Positions 18,560-28,353 of a stretch of DNA of 64,000 nt are shown one piece after another. Made by a program: the position numbers and the translations under genes. Below the pieces are notes generated by a model. That model was not told the DNA's origin. It searched no databases and saw only the letters and a list, made by a program, of their open reading frames with translations. Numbering within the stretch: the stretch's first letter is position 1; every line of letters begins with the position of its first letter. This stretch comes from Limnobacter thiooxidans (GTDB taxonomy: Bacteria > Pseudomonadota > Gammaproteobacteria > Burkholderiales > Burkholderiaceae_B), in NCBI RefSeq assembly GCF_036323495.1, contig NZ_AP028947.1:744001-808000 (forward strand). Direction: 5' to 3'.

Positions 18560-19762
18560 ATGAGCGATCCAAACCCATTTCAAATTGAAGAAGACGAAGA
18601 CATCACTGGCTTGGTGTTGTCGGGCGGTGGAGCACGTGCTGCCTATCAAGTCGGGGTGCTTCATCAGCTGGCCAAGTGGTTTGAGCAGGAAAACAAGCGC
18701 GAATTCGATTTCCCCTTCAAAATTTTGTGCGGTACATCCGCAGGGGCGATCAATGCTGCAGCACTGGCCTGTGCTGGGCGCAACTTTTACCAGTCCACCG
18801 AACGCATGATGAGGGTTTGGGAAAACTTCAGTTCCGACCAGGTATTCAGATCGGATTCACTGGGCATCATTCGAACAGGCGCACGCTGGCTTTCCGCCCT
18901 GTCGATTGGCTGGATGTTGCGCAAGCGCCCCAAGTGTTTGCTCGACAACTCGCCTTTGTCCCATTTGTTGAACCAACTGCTGCATTTCAGGCGATTGGAT
19001 GAAGCCCTTGAAAACGGCACCATTCACGCTTTGGCTGTGACTGCGTCCAGCTACAGCTCGGGTCGAAGTGTGACGTTCTTCCAAACCCAAAAAGTGATTG
19101 AGTCCTGGGCCAGAACGCAGCGCGTTGCTTTACCTGATCGTATTACTGTGGAACATCTGCTGGCGTCGGCTGCCATTCCCTTTGTATTTCCTTCAATCAA
19201 GTTGGACATTGAAGGAAAAATGGAATACTTCGGTGATGGCTCCATTCGCCAATTGGCACCCATCAGCCCGGCGATTCACCTGGGGGCCAACAGGGTCATG
19301 GTGATCGGGTCGAGTCAATCCGAGAAAGATCACACTGCTGCCATCGAAATGCAGAATGCTTACCCAAGCTTGGCGCAAATTGCAGGGCACGCCATGGCCT
19401 CCATATTTTTGGATAGTTTGTCCATTGATATTGAACGTTTGAGCCGGGTGAACAAAACACTGGGCTTGTTGCCACCGGAAATGGCAACCCGTACCACGCT
19501 CAAGCCGATTGAGTTGCTGGTGATTTCACCCTCAGAGCGTATTGATGAAATCGCGGCGCAGCACACGCAAGACTTGCCACGCCCCGTGCGCACATTGATG
19601 TCGGCCCTGGGTGCGACCGAGGCAAGCGGTTCATCACTGGCCAGTTATTTGCTGTTCGAAGCCAACTACACCCGCGAGTTGATTCGCATGGGAATTGCCG
19701 ACACCATCGCCAAGCGCGAAGAGGTCTACGCGTTCTTTCATTTGGGAAAGTCTGGCGGCTAA
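18560..19762 (+). CDS. Patatin-like phospholipase/esterase
   Basis: A 400-residue patatin-fold lipase. It has the oxyanion-hole motif SGGGARAAYQVGVL (residues 21-34), the nucleophile elbow GTSAG with Ser60, and the dyad aspartate in GDGSIRQLAP. This is the bacterial RssA/YlbK-like patatin group with a C-terminal extension of about 100 residues. No signal peptide is seen, so it may act in the cytoplasm or on the inner membrane. The ATG at 18560 fits the family start; the upstream in-frame part overlaps the maeB terminator and is not coding-like. Confidence 0.9.
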   Translation: MSDPNPFQIEEDEDITGLVLSGGGARAAYQVGVLHQLAKWFEQENKREFDFPFKILCGTSAGAINAAALACAGRNFYQSTERMMRVWENFSSDQVFRSDSLGIIRTGARWLSALSIGWMLRKRPKCLLDNSPLSHLLNQLLHFRRLDEALENGTIHALAVTASSYSSGRSVTFFQTQKVIESWARTQRVALPDRITVEHLLASAAIPFVFPSIKLDIEGKMEYFGDGSIRQLAPISPAIHLGANRVMVIGSSQSEKDHTAAIEMQNAYPSLAQIAGHAMASIFLDSLSIDIERLSRVNKTLGLLPPEMATRTTLKPIELLVISPSERIDEIAAQHTQDLPRPVRTLMSALGATEASGSSLASYLLFEANYTRELIRMGIADTIAKREEVYAFFHLGKSGG

Positions 19763-19822
19763 CTTGATTGCCCAGCCAAGTTACAATGGGTTCTTCCAAG
19801 GTAGTTCGGGCGCACTTCTTCC

Positions 19823-21622
19823 ATGTCTTCATCAATTGTATCTGCAGCCTGGCATGCCAGAATGACCCAGGCCGATGGGCCTGAAGGTTTGTGCATTGCT
19901 AGCGGGTTGCCGGCCAAGATCATCACCACTTTTGATCTCCACGATGTGCCTTCCAGGATTGAACAAGCCCATGCATTGGCCTTGCAGGGCATGGCAGTTG
20001 TGGGTGGGTTGACGTATGAAGCTGCCCCGGCATTTGACAAGTCACTGGCAGTTCAGTCCGGTTCAGGGTTCCCATTGCTTGAGTTTCAGGCATTCAATGC
20101 GGATCAAATTTCACTTTTGCCATTTAACCAACTGCAAGGTTTGTCTTCAAACGTGGCTTGTAACCCCTGGTGTGATGAGCAAACCCATGTGGAGTATGTT
20201 GAATCGTTCGAGAAGGTTCGCAAGGCAATAGAAGCGGGCGAGTTTTACCAGATCAACCTGACTACTCGTTTGAAAGCGAAAAGCGGACAGATCGATGCAT
20301 GGCAGTTGTTTCAACATTTGTATCTGACCCAGCCCGCGCCACAAAGCGTGTTTCTGCGGGGCAGTGCATTCAATGTGATCAGCCTGTCGCCTGAGCTGTT
20401 TTTTCACTGGGATGGGAAGTCGTTGACCACGGCCCCTATGAAAGGTACACGTCAGCCACTTGCAGGCAGTTTTGACGTGTTAAGTGACAGTGAAAAAGAC
20501 CGTGCAGAAAATGTGATGATTGTGGATTTGCTGCGCAACGACATGGCCAAGGTTTGTCAGCCACGGTCTGTCCAGGTGCGGTCACTGTTTGATGTGATGC
20601 ATTTACCCACTGTAGACCAAATGACATCCAGCATTGCCGGGCAAACCTTGCCGGGTACTGGTTTGAAGGACGTGTTTGCCGCATTGTTTCCCTGTGGCAG
20701 CGTAACGGGTGCGCCAAAATCACAGGCGATGATGCGAATTGCGCAATGGGAAAAGGCACCGCGCCGGTTTTATTGCGGAGCTTTGGGCCTGCTCAGCCCT
20801 GGTGGTGCTGCCCATTTCAATGTGCCAATTCGAACAGTAATCGAGCACAGGGGCGAGCTGGAATATGGTGTCGGCAGCGGAATTACCTGGTACTCCACGC
20901 TTGTTGATGAGAAAAAGGAATGGTGGCAAAAGACAGTTTTTCTTCGGGAATCGACCGCAGATTTTCGCGTACTCGAAACCTTGCGACTGGAAAACGGCCA
21001 ATGGCACAATCTGGACGCGCACTTGCAGCGCATGTCGAACACCGCCAACTATTTTTCATACGTGTGGGATGAACACACTGTTCGACAGGCTTTGATGTCG
21101 GCTGCCCAAGCCAATCGAGCCGGGCTGTACCGCGCGCGTTGCTTGTTGAGCGCAACCGGCGGGTTTGAATTGGAGTTGCATGCTTTTGAGCAAGCGAACA
21201 AACCGGTGCAGTTACGCTTGGCATCAAAGCCGATGGACGCTTCGCCGGAATTTTTGCTGCATAAAACCACCCATCGGCCGGAATACGACGCTTTTCAACG
21301 CGAGGCAGGCAACTCTTTTGATGTTGTGCTGTTCAACGCGCAAGGCAACCTGACGGAGACCTGTCGTTGCAACATTGTTCTTAAAATGAACGGTGAGCTG
21401 CTGACGTCACAAATTTCTGAAAGTACAGGGACTTATTTGTTGCCCGGGGTGTTTCGCGAACAACTTTTAAGAGAAAATGCCATTCGGCAGGCCACGTTGA
21501 ATGTGGCGGATTTGCAGCGTGCAGAGGAAGTCTGGTTGATCAATAGCCTGCGCGGCTGGGTTCCGGTGTCAACGATAGTGAGAAGTGACGGCAAGCTGAT
21601 TTTTTCAAACAATACACAATAA
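19823..21622 (+). CDS. pabB: Aminodeoxychorismate synthase PabB fused to PabC-like lyase
   Basis: A 599-residue two-domain folate enzyme. The N-terminal chorismate-binding domain (about 1-360) shows YQINLTTRL, the PabB-type catalytic Lys in APMKGTRQP, IVDLLRNDMAKVC, GSVTGAPKSQAMMRI and the C-terminal YCGALGLLSPGG, YGVGSGITW. The rest is a class IV PLP aminotransferase fold (LNAQGNLTETCRCNIV, TYLLPGVFREQLL), the ADC lyase part that releases 4-aminobenzoate. Such PabB-PabC fusions are common in proteobacteria. The glutaminase subunit PabA is not here. The ribosome site is weak. Confidence 0.92.
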   Translation: MSSSIVSAAWHARMTQADGPEGLCIASGLPAKIITTFDLHDVPSRIEQAHALALQGMAVVGGLTYEAAPAFDKSLAVQSGSGFPLLEFQAFNADQISLLPFNQLQGLSSNVACNPWCDEQTHVEYVESFEKVRKAIEAGEFYQINLTTRLKAKSGQIDAWQLFQHLYLTQPAPQSVFLRGSAFNVISLSPELFFHWDGKSLTTAPMKGTRQPLAGSFDVLSDSEKDRAENVMIVDLLRNDMAKVCQPRSVQVRSLFDVMHLPTVDQMTSSIAGQTLPGTGLKDVFAALFPCGSVTGAPKSQAMMRIAQWEKAPRRFYCGALGLLSPGGAAHFNVPIRTVIEHRGELEYGVGSGITWYSTLVDEKKEWWQKTVFLRESTADFRVLETLRLENGQWHNLDAHLQRMSNTANYFSYVWDEHTVRQALMSAAQANRAGLYRARCLLSATGGFELELHAFEQANKPVQLRLASKPMDASPEFLLHKTTHRPEYDAFQREAGNSFDVVLFNAQGNLTETCRCNIVLKMNGELLTSQISESTGTYLLPGVFREQLLRENAIRQATLNVADLQRAEEVWLINSLRGWVPVSTIVRSDGKLIFSNNTQ

Positions 21623-21644
21623 ACAAAAATCCAAGGGACTTGAC

Positions 21645-22904
21645 ATGAACCCGACCACCATTGAAATCATCGGCGCAAGCCTGTTCGCCATTGCGGTGAT
21701 CCACACGTTTTCAACCAAGTATTTTGAGCGGCTCGCCCACACCCACCCCAATCATTCCGGGCTTTGGCATTTGCTGGGTGAAGTCGAAGCGGTGTTTGGT
21801 TTCTGGGCCATGGTACTAGTGGTGTTCATGTTTTTCGTGGTCGGCAAAGACAGCGCGATTGATTACGTGGACACGCGCAATTACACCGAACCCCTTTTCG
21901 TATTCGCCATCATGGTGATTGCGGCCAGCAAACCGATCCTGGTGCTGGCTGGTCGAATTGTGCGTGTGGTTGCATCGGTCATACCGATTGACCGGCAGGT
22001 GGCGTACTTTTTCACCACCTTGTCGATTGTGCCTTTGCTGGGTTCATTCATTACCGAACCCGCAGCCATGACCCTGGCCGCATTTCTGTTGCGCGACCGG
22101 TTTTATTCACAGGGCATCAGCAACAAACTGATGTACGGTACCTTGGGCGTGTTGTTTGTGAACATTTCCATTGGTGGCACGTTAACACCTTTTGCCGCAC
22201 CACCTGTGTTGATGGTGGCCGCCAAGTGGGGGTTTGACATGCAGTTCATGCTGACCACCTTTGGCTGGCGCGCAGCCACAGCCGTGTTTGTGAATGCGGC
22301 GGTGCTCACATTCCTGTTTTCCAAGGAATTGACCGCGATGAAAAAGCCTTCGGAAAATGGCCCCAAGGAAGACATGCCATTCTGGGTGATCGGCACGCAC
22401 TTATTGTTTTTGGTTGCCGTGGTAGTGTTTGCGCATCACCCCGCCGTGTTCATGGGGCTGTTTTTGTTTTTCCTGGGCTACACCACTGCGTACAGTCGCT
22501 ATCAGGACAAGTTGATTCTAAAGGAAGGTTTGATGGTTGCCTTTTTCCTGGCCGGCTTGGTGGTGCTTGGCGGGATGCAGGCCTGGTGGTTACAGGACGT
22601 GTTGAAGGAAATGAGTCCCACTGCGTTGTACTATGGTGCAACTGCGCTGACGGCGATTACGGACAATGCAGCCCTGACTTATCTGGGCTCTCTGGTGGAG
22701 GGCGTGGACGACCAGTTCAAGTATGCACTGGTGGCTGGTGCTGTGACTGGCGGTGGCTTGACCGTGATTGCGAATGCACCCAACCCGGCTGGTTTCGCAA
22801 TTTTGCAAAGGTATTTTAATGACGGGGCCATCAACCCGGGCAAGCTGTTTATCGCTGCCTTGGGCCCAACGCTGGTGGCTGTTGTGGCTTTCCAGTTTTT
22901 GTAA
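21645..22904 (+). CDS. Putative Na+/H+ antiporter (PF07399-type)
   Basis: A 419-residue membrane protein with about eleven hydrophobic segments. It matches the putative Na+/H+ antiporter family (Na_H_antiport_2) in its polar membrane motifs: SFITEPAAMTLAAFLLRDRF, SIGGTLTPFAAPPVLMVAAKW, and the C-terminal repeat-like TAITDNAALTYLGSL, NAPNPAGFAIL. The two half-sites of acidic/Asn residues suggest an internal duplication typical of ion transporters. The ion is inferred from the family name only. It is the first gene of a tightly packed run with mgtE. Confidence 0.8.
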   Translation: MNPTTIEIIGASLFAIAVIHTFSTKYFERLAHTHPNHSGLWHLLGEVEAVFGFWAMVLVVFMFFVVGKDSAIDYVDTRNYTEPLFVFAIMVIAASKPILVLAGRIVRVVASVIPIDRQVAYFFTTLSIVPLLGSFITEPAAMTLAAFLLRDRFYSQGISNKLMYGTLGVLFVNISIGGTLTPFAAPPVLMVAAKWGFDMQFMLTTFGWRAATAVFVNAAVLTFLFSKELTAMKKPSENGPKEDMPFWVIGTHLLFLVAVVVFAHHPAVFMGLFLFFLGYTTAYSRYQDKLILKEGLMVAFFLAGLVVLGGMQAWWLQDVLKEMSPTALYYGATALTAITDNAALTYLGSLVEGVDDQFKYALVAGAVTGGGLTVIANAPNPAGFAILQRYFNDGAINPGKLFIAALGPTLVAVVAFQFL

Positions 22905-22925
22905 TTTGCCTTCAGGACAATTGGT

Positions 22926-24422
22926 TTGAACGAACAAGACGTCAATTTCAATAATCAGGAGCCAGCCATCGAGCTGCCTCATGATCTTGACGATGCACAG
23001 CGGGCGTTGGCCGAAGTGCAGGCCTTGTTGCGTAAACAGAAAGTCATTGAAAGCGTCGTTCATAACCATCAAAACACAGTCAACCCCGAGCGGCAAAGTT
23101 TGGTCGAGGAGTTGGTGCATCGCCAGCACCTCACCGAACTGGGCAACAAGCTGTACCTGCTTCACCCGGCTGACGTGGCCTACGTGCTGGAAAGCTTGCC
23201 GCAGGAAGAGCGGATGCTGGTGTGGGGTTTGGTGCGGTCTGATCGCGACGGCGACATTCTGCTTGAGCTCAGCGATGCGGTCCGTGAAACCCTCATCAAA
23301 TCGATGGACAGCGAAGAGCTGTTCGCTGCCACCGAGTCGCTGGATGCCGATGAAATTGCGGAGCTGGCGCCGGATCTGCCACGCGACGTGGTGGAGAAGC
23401 TGGCCAGTAGCCTAAGCCTGGAAGAGCGCGAACAGCTGCGCGCAGCCATGAGCTACCCCGAAGACACCGTGGGCGCACGCATGGATTTCGACATGGTGAC
23501 CATCCGTGACGATGTGTCCCTGGAAGTGGTATTACGCTACCTGCGCCGATTTGATGAATTGCCCGATCAGACTGACCAAGTGTTTGTGGTTGACCGTCTT
23601 GATCACTTCAAGGGCAGCCTGCCGCTGGACCGTTTGTTGGTGAATGAGCCGGAAACGCTGGTGAGCGAAGTCATGAGCCGGGAAGTGCTGATGCTTTCGG
23701 CACTGGACGATGCCTACGAGGCCGCCCAGGCGTTTGAGCGTTATGACCTGGTGTCTGCCCCGGTGCTCGACCCGTCCGGCAAGCTGATCGGGCGGCTCAC
23801 GGTGAATGAAGTGGTCGATGTGATCCGCGAAGAAAGCGAGGCTGACCTGCTTTCCAGTGCCGGTTTGCGTGAAGAGGAAGATTTGTTCGCCTCGGTGTGG
23901 GAGTCGGCCAAAAACCGTTGGTTGTGGCTGGGTCTGAATTTGTGCACGGCGTTTTTTGCCAGCCGTGTGATCGACACCTTTGAAGGCACGATTGCCAAGG
24001 TCGTAGCCTTGGCTACCCTGATGCCGATTGTGGCGGGTATTGCAGGCAATTCCGGCAACCAGACCATGACATTGATGATTCGCTCTCTGGCCTTGGGACA
24101 GGTGACGGCCGCCAACTTCAAGTTGCTGTTGAAAAAGGAATTGGCCATTGCCGGCCTGAATGGGTTGGTGTGGGGAAGTTTGGCCGGGCTTGCAGCTTTC
24201 GGCTTGTACTTTGGCTCGCCCAATGCTGTCATGCTGGGCCTGCTCATGACCCTGGCCGTGATGTTGAATCTGCTGGTGGGTTCGCTGGTGGGGGTCATGG
24301 TGCCTTTGGGCCTGGAAAAAATGGGGCGCGACCCGGCGATGGGTTCTTCGGTGTTGTTGACCTTCACCACCGATAGCATGGGGTTCTTCATTTTCCTGGG
24401 GCTTGCCTCCCTGTTTTTCTAA
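22926..24422 (+). CDS. mgtE: MgtE-type magnesium transporter
   Basis: A 498-residue Mg2+ channel. The MgtE N-domain (about 60-175; LHPADVAYVLESLP...ERMLVWGL, DEIAELAPDLP, YPEDTVGARMD), two CBS domains (about 180-305; VSEVMSREVLMLS) and a five-helix membrane domain (about 325-498) are all visible. The pore region carries GIAGNSGNQTMTLMIRSLALGQV. The start is a TTG at 22926 preceded by AGGAC; no in-frame ATG lies near. Regulation is likely by Mg2+ binding to the cytosolic domains. No Mg2+ riboswitch is recognisable in the 21-bp gap. Confidence 0.94.
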   Translation: MNEQDVNFNNQEPAIELPHDLDDAQRALAEVQALLRKQKVIESVVHNHQNTVNPERQSLVEELVHRQHLTELGNKLYLLHPADVAYVLESLPQEERMLVWGLVRSDRDGDILLELSDAVRETLIKSMDSEELFAATESLDADEIAELAPDLPRDVVEKLASSLSLEEREQLRAAMSYPEDTVGARMDFDMVTIRDDVSLEVVLRYLRRFDELPDQTDQVFVVDRLDHFKGSLPLDRLLVNEPETLVSEVMSREVLMLSALDDAYEAAQAFERYDLVSAPVLDPSGKLIGRLTVNEVVDVIREESEADLLSSAGLREEEDLFASVWESAKNRWLWLGLNLCTAFFASRVIDTFEGTIAKVVALATLMPIVAGIAGNSGNQTMTLMIRSLALGQVTAANFKLLLKKELAIAGLNGLVWGSLAGLAAFGLYFGSPNAVMLGLLMTLAVMLNLLVGSLVGVMVPLGLEKMGRDPAMGSSVLLTFTTDSMGFFIFLGLASLFF

Positions 24423-24425
24423 AAC

Positions 24426-25808
24426 ATGCATTTGATGCAGCAGCCGTCCGTTTCCATTGTCGTACCCGTTTACAACGAGGTTCCGAACCAGCACGATGAT
24501 TCCTTTCGAGTGCGGATTCAAGGTTTGCTGGCCTTGCTTCGCCCATGTGATGAGTTGGTGCTGGTAGACGGCGGGTCAATCGATTTCAGTTGGCCAACCA
24601 TTAAGGCATTGGCATCCCATCCTCAAGTTTCAGCAATTCAAAGTGAAAAAGGCCGGGCGCGGCAAATGAATGCAGGCGCGGCGAAAGCACATGGCGATGT
24701 GCTGCTGTTCCTGCATGCAGACACTGTATTGAAAATTGAGGCCTGGCAGGAATTCATTCAAAAGCTGGGTGCGAACGGCAATGCTGCATTTTGGGGACGT
24801 TTCGATGTGCGCATCAGCGGCGAGAGCAAGTGGCTTCCCATGGTGGCCTGGTTCATGAACCAGCGATCGCGTTTGAGCAAAATTGGTACGGGTGACCAGG
24901 GCTTGTTTCTTGGGCGTGACCTGTTTGAACGCGTGGGCGGCTTTCCTGAACAACCCCTGATGGAAGACATTGAGCTGTGCAAGCGCTTGAAGCGCATTGC
25001 ACCCCGACAGTTTGTGCCCATCCGCAAACCGTTGGTGACCTCTGGCCGACGCTGGGATGTGCACGGTGCTTGGAAAACCATTGTGCTGATGTGGCGGTTT
25101 CGTTATCAATATTGGCGAGGTGTTTCTGCACAAGAACTGGCCAGGCAATATGCCGACACGCGAGAAAAGCGGTCCTTGACTGTGGCTGTGTTTGCCAAGT
25201 ACCCACAAGCAGGTCGGGTCAAGACCCGTTTGGAGCCATTGTTAGGCGCTGATCAGTGCGCCGAATTTGCCCGCTACCTGCTGTTGAGTACTCTGGACAA
25301 ACTGCATGGTGTGAATGTCGTGTTGTGGACCGATGGCGGCACCGATGCGGAATGGGACGCTTTGCTTGAAGGGAGTCAATTTTCCGGGCCCGTTCAGCGC
25401 CATATTCAACCGACCGGGCATTTGGGCTTACGCATGGAATGCGCGGTGCAAACACATTTGAAAGAATCCCGCGTGGTGGTGTTGCTGGGGCCTGATGCGG
25501 TGCAGTTCAGCAAGACTGATCTTCAGCAACTGGAGCGTGCCGCGCAAACCCACAGCATGGCTTTTGTTCCCGCGCTGGATGGGGGTTACGTGGCCCTGGC
25601 CTGCACCCGGTGCGTGCCCGCAGTATTTTCAGAAACCATTCGCTGGGGTACGGCCAGTGTGGCGGAACAGACCAAAGCCGCTTTGCACATGCAGTGCATT
25701 TCTGCACAATGGTTTCAAGCCCAGATGGACATTGATGAGCCCGATGATTTGAAAGCCGCAATACAACATGGGTTTGTGCCCGAAGATTGGGCCACGCACT
25801 ATTCTTGA
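24426..25808 (+). CDS. Glycosyltransferase 2 domain fused to DUF2064 domain
   Basis: Two domains in one chain. Residues 1-230 are a family 2 glycosyltransferase (SIVVPVYNE, ELVLVDGGSIDFS, GRARQMNAGA, LFLHADT, GDQGLFLGRDLFERVGGFP). Residues 245-455 are DUF2064/TIGR04282, a nucleotidyltransferase-like fold (VAVFAKYPQAGRVKTRLEPLLG, VVLLGPDAVQFS, PALDGGYVALA, DIDEPDDLKAA). In other bacteria these are adjacent genes; here they are fused. It starts 3 bp after mgtE; ATG at 24426 or 24435 are equally good. The acceptor is unknown; a surface or lipid-linked sugar is likely. Confidence 0.85.
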   Translation: MHLMQQPSVSIVVPVYNEVPNQHDDSFRVRIQGLLALLRPCDELVLVDGGSIDFSWPTIKALASHPQVSAIQSEKGRARQMNAGAAKAHGDVLLFLHADTVLKIEAWQEFIQKLGANGNAAFWGRFDVRISGESKWLPMVAWFMNQRSRLSKIGTGDQGLFLGRDLFERVGGFPEQPLMEDIELCKRLKRIAPRQFVPIRKPLVTSGRRWDVHGAWKTIVLMWRFRYQYWRGVSAQELARQYADTREKRSLTVAVFAKYPQAGRVKTRLEPLLGADQCAEFARYLLLSTLDKLHGVNVVLWTDGGTDAEWDALLEGSQFSGPVQRHIQPTGHLGLRMECAVQTHLKESRVVVLLGPDAVQFSKTDLQQLERAAQTHSMAFVPALDGGYVALACTRCVPAVFSETIRWGTASVAEQTKAALHMQCISAQWFQAQMDIDEPDDLKAAIQHGFVPEDWATHYS

Positions 25809-25817
25809 GGAGCCGGC

Positions 25818-26558
25818 ATGTTTTTATTGAATACCCCGATTAAAAGTGTACTGACAGTGTTTGCCGTTTTTGGTTTTGGCTTGGGTGTTGCCCATGCGGC
25901 AGAAGCTTTGGCCCCTTGGCCCACCGACCCGGCCGCGAACATGCCTGCGGCCTGGAAACCCCAGTACCACCCGGATATTGCAGCCCACACCCAATTCAAA
26001 TTCATCAGGCAAGGCGACAAAACCCTGCTGCAAGCGGATGCAGACAGCGCCTACGGCACGCTGGTCCACGCCTTTTCCAAGCCAGTTGAATTGAAAGTCC
26101 TCGGTTGGGAATGGCAAGTGTTGACCCACCCCGCGAAGGCAAACTTGCAAACCAAGGCAGGTGATGACGCTGGGGCCAAGTTGTGTGCCTTTGTGCAAAT
26201 TGACGAATCCCGTTTGGGTTTGGGCACGCGTTTGGCATTGGCCGCGGCCCGAACTGTGTCCGGTGAGCGGCTGCCTGCCGCAACCCTGTGCTATGTGTGG
26301 GGCGCACCCGGTGAGAAGGTAGGCCAGGTGTTTGACAACCCTTACACAGAACGGGTGAAAAATATCGTGGTTCGCGACACAGCCACGGCCAGCGAACTGA
26401 TCGCCGAGAACCGGGATTTGCAAGCCGACGCGCGCAAGGCCTTTGGCAAGGAGTTGCCCGAAGGGCCGGTGAAGTTCACCGGAATTGCGCTGGGTGCCGA
26501 TTCAGACAACACCAAATCCAAGGCGAGGGCGTTGTTTGGTAAAGTCAGTGCCAAATGA
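25818..26558 (+). CDS. DUF3047 exported protein
   Basis: A 246-residue protein with a signal peptide ending around AHAAEA, so it is probably periplasmic. The body matches DUF3047: LKVLGWEWQVL, KAGDDAGAKLCAFVQID, LPAATLCYVWG and FDNPYTERVKNIVVRD are the recurring blocks. No activity is known for the family. It follows the GT2 fusion by 9 bp and is likely the last gene of that run. It is convergent with ribE. Confidence 0.8.
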   Translation: MFLLNTPIKSVLTVFAVFGFGLGVAHAAEALAPWPTDPAANMPAAWKPQYHPDIAAHTQFKFIRQGDKTLLQADADSAYGTLVHAFSKPVELKVLGWEWQVLTHPAKANLQTKAGDDAGAKLCAFVQIDESRLGLGTRLALAAARTVSGERLPAATLCYVWGAPGEKVGQVFDNPYTERVKNIVVRDTATASELIAENRDLQADARKAFGKELPEGPVKFTGIALGADSDNTKSKARALFGKVSAK

Positions 26559-26580
26559 ATAACAAGTCAGTGTCGAGTTG

Positions 26581-27207
26581 TTACTGACTCAAATTCATGG
26601 TCTTCACAATGCGCTCGCAGTAGCGGGCGATCTGATCGATTTCCAGGTTCACAGGGCTTCCCGCTTTCAAATGTTTCAGCGTGGTCATTTGAACAGTGTG
26701 CGGAATCAGGTTGATGTGAATGTCGCATTCACCGCTTGCGTGGTCATCAACCTTGTTCACCGTCAGGCTGACGCCATTGACAGTCACTGAGCCTTTGTAG
26801 GCAAAAAAAGCGGCCAGCATTTGGGGTGCGCGAATTTGCAGGTGCCAGCTTTCGCCGACGGGCTCGAATTCGACCACGCTGCCTAGCCCGTCCACGTGCC
26901 CGCTGACCAGGTGGCCACCCACGCGATCAGACAGCCGCATCGCTTTTTCCAGATTCACCTCGCCGGGCTGGCTTAGGCCCACAGTTTTTGACAGGCTTTC
27001 ATGCGACACATCCACATGAAAAGTGTGGTTGCCCATGGCCACCACGGTCATGCAGGCGCCTTGAATGGCAATGCTGTCGCCCAGTTTGACATCCGAGAAA
27101 TCAAGGGTGGGGGCATGCACGGCGAGGCGAACACCCGCATAGGCGGAGTTCTGAAGGGGTTCTACGGATTCAATCTTGCCGATGGATTCAATGATGCCAG
27201 TGAACAT
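26581..27207 (-). CDS. ribE: Riboflavin synthase, alpha subunit
   Basis: A 208-residue enzyme that dismutates two 6,7-dimethyl-8-ribityllumazine into riboflavin. It starts MFTGIIESIGKI, the family hallmark. It has two tandem barrel halves, each with a ligand motif: GDSIAIQGACMTV and, after VGGHLVSGHVDG, GSVTVNGVSLTV. The C-terminal trimerisation helix ends the chain. The ATG at 27207 is the family start; the longer in-frame version overlaps ribD. It is co-oriented with ribD 8 bp upstream. Confidence 0.96.
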   Translation of the reverse strand: MFTGIIESIGKIESVEPLQNSAYAGVRLAVHAPTLDFSDVKLGDSIAIQGACMTVVAMGNHTFHVDVSHESLSKTVGLSQPGEVNLEKAMRLSDRVGGHLVSGHVDGLGSVVEFEPVGESWHLQIRAPQMLAAFFAYKGSVTVNGVSLTVNKVDDHASGECDIHINLIPHTVQMTTLKHLKAGSPVNLEIDQIARYCERIVKTMNLSQ

Positions 27208-27215
27208 GTGTGCTA

Positions 27216-28349
27216 CTACTCCTGATTGTTGCGGACCCACACAATGAGCAGGTCTCGTCCTTTTTGTTCAAATGAATGGATTGCCCAGTCAAGGGTGGCC
27301 GGCAAAGTTTCTTGTTCAGGCAGACGAAACAGGCCAAGGCCTGCACCGAGGAAGCGGGGGGCCACGTACTGCACAACTTCATCCACCAGCCCGGCTTGCA
27401 TGAATGATCCGTTTAGGCCAAAACCTGCTTCAAGGTGCAGTTCATTGATGCCGCGCCGCGCCAACTCCTGCAGCAGGCGGAGCAGGTCTGTTTTTACCTT
27501 GCCAGCATGCAGGCCTGCCGCGACCGGCGCAACATTGAGCGCCTCGATGTTGGCTGCATTGGGGTGGGTGCTCAGCCAAGCCGGCAATTGTGGCTCTGTG
27601 TGCGCAATCAGCACCCGACCTGTTTGCAGCAACAGCGCATCGGGTGAAATTTCCAGTTTGCTGTCCACAATCACTTTCAGTGGTTGGCGGTCTGTCTCTA
27701 TGCCACGCACATTCAGTTGCGGGTTGTCTGCCTTTACCGTGCCGATACCACTGAGCACCGCGCAGGCTTGGGCGCGCAGGTGATGTCCGTCCAGCCGTGC
27801 TTCGGGGCCAGTGATCCATTGGCTTGTGCTGTTGTTCAGCGCGGTGACGCCATCCGCACTGCTGGCTACTTTCAGGCGTACCCAAGGGCGCTTGCGCTCC
27901 ATGCGGCTGAAAAAGCCGCGGTTGATCCAGCGTGCCTGTTCAACCAGCACACCTTGTACCGTTTCAATTCCTGCGGCCCTCAGTATCGCCATGCCTTTGC
28001 CTGCAACCAAAGGGTTGGGGTCGAGTACTGCGGCCACCACGCGGGCGACGCCGGTTGCCACCAGGGCCTCGGCACACGGTCCGGTGCGGCCATGGTGGGC
28101 ACAGGGCTCCAAGGTGACATAGGCCGTGCTGCCCTGAAGCGACACGCCTTGTGCACGGGCTTGGGCAATGGCTTGCACCTCGGCATGGCCCTCACCGGCA
28201 CGAACATGGAAGCCTTCTGCAATGGCAACACCATCGCGCACAAACACGCAACCCACACGCGGATTGGGTGTGGTGCTGTACTGGCCTTTCCAGGCCAGGT
28301 TCAATGCATGGCGCATCCAGTGTTCATCGTTGGGGTGTGGAGTACCCAT
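27216..28349 (-). CDS. ribD: Bifunctional riboflavin deaminase/reductase
   Basis: A 377-residue RibD. The deaminase domain carries the zinc site HAE (55-57) in GEGHAEVQAI and PC-x8-C (Cys83, Cys92) in EPCAHHGRTGPC. The reductase domain follows with KVASSADGVTAL, SQWITGPEAR and the end region EAGFGLNGSFMQAGLVDE. It makes the pyrimidine precursor of riboflavin. The ATG at 28349 starts 4 bp after the nrdR stop; an upstream GTG-type extension would overlap nrdR. No FMN riboswitch precedes it. Confidence 0.95.
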   Translation of the reverse strand: MGTPHPNDEHWMRHALNLAWKGQYSTTPNPRVGCVFVRDGVAIAEGFHVRAGEGHAEVQAIAQARAQGVSLQGSTAYVTLEPCAHHGRTGPCAEALVATGVARVVAAVLDPNPLVAGKGMAILRAAGIETVQGVLVEQARWINRGFFSRMERKRPWVRLKVASSADGVTALNNSTSQWITGPEARLDGHHLRAQACAVLSGIGTVKADNPQLNVRGIETDRQPLKVIVDSKLEISPDALLLQTGRVLIAHTEPQLPAWLSTHPNAANIEALNVAPVAAGLHAGKVKTDLLRLLQELARRGINELHLEAGFGLNGSFMQAGLVDEVVQYVAPRFLGAGLGLFRLPEQETLPATLDWAIHSFEQKGRDLLIVWVRNNQE

Positions 28350-28353
28350 GGTC

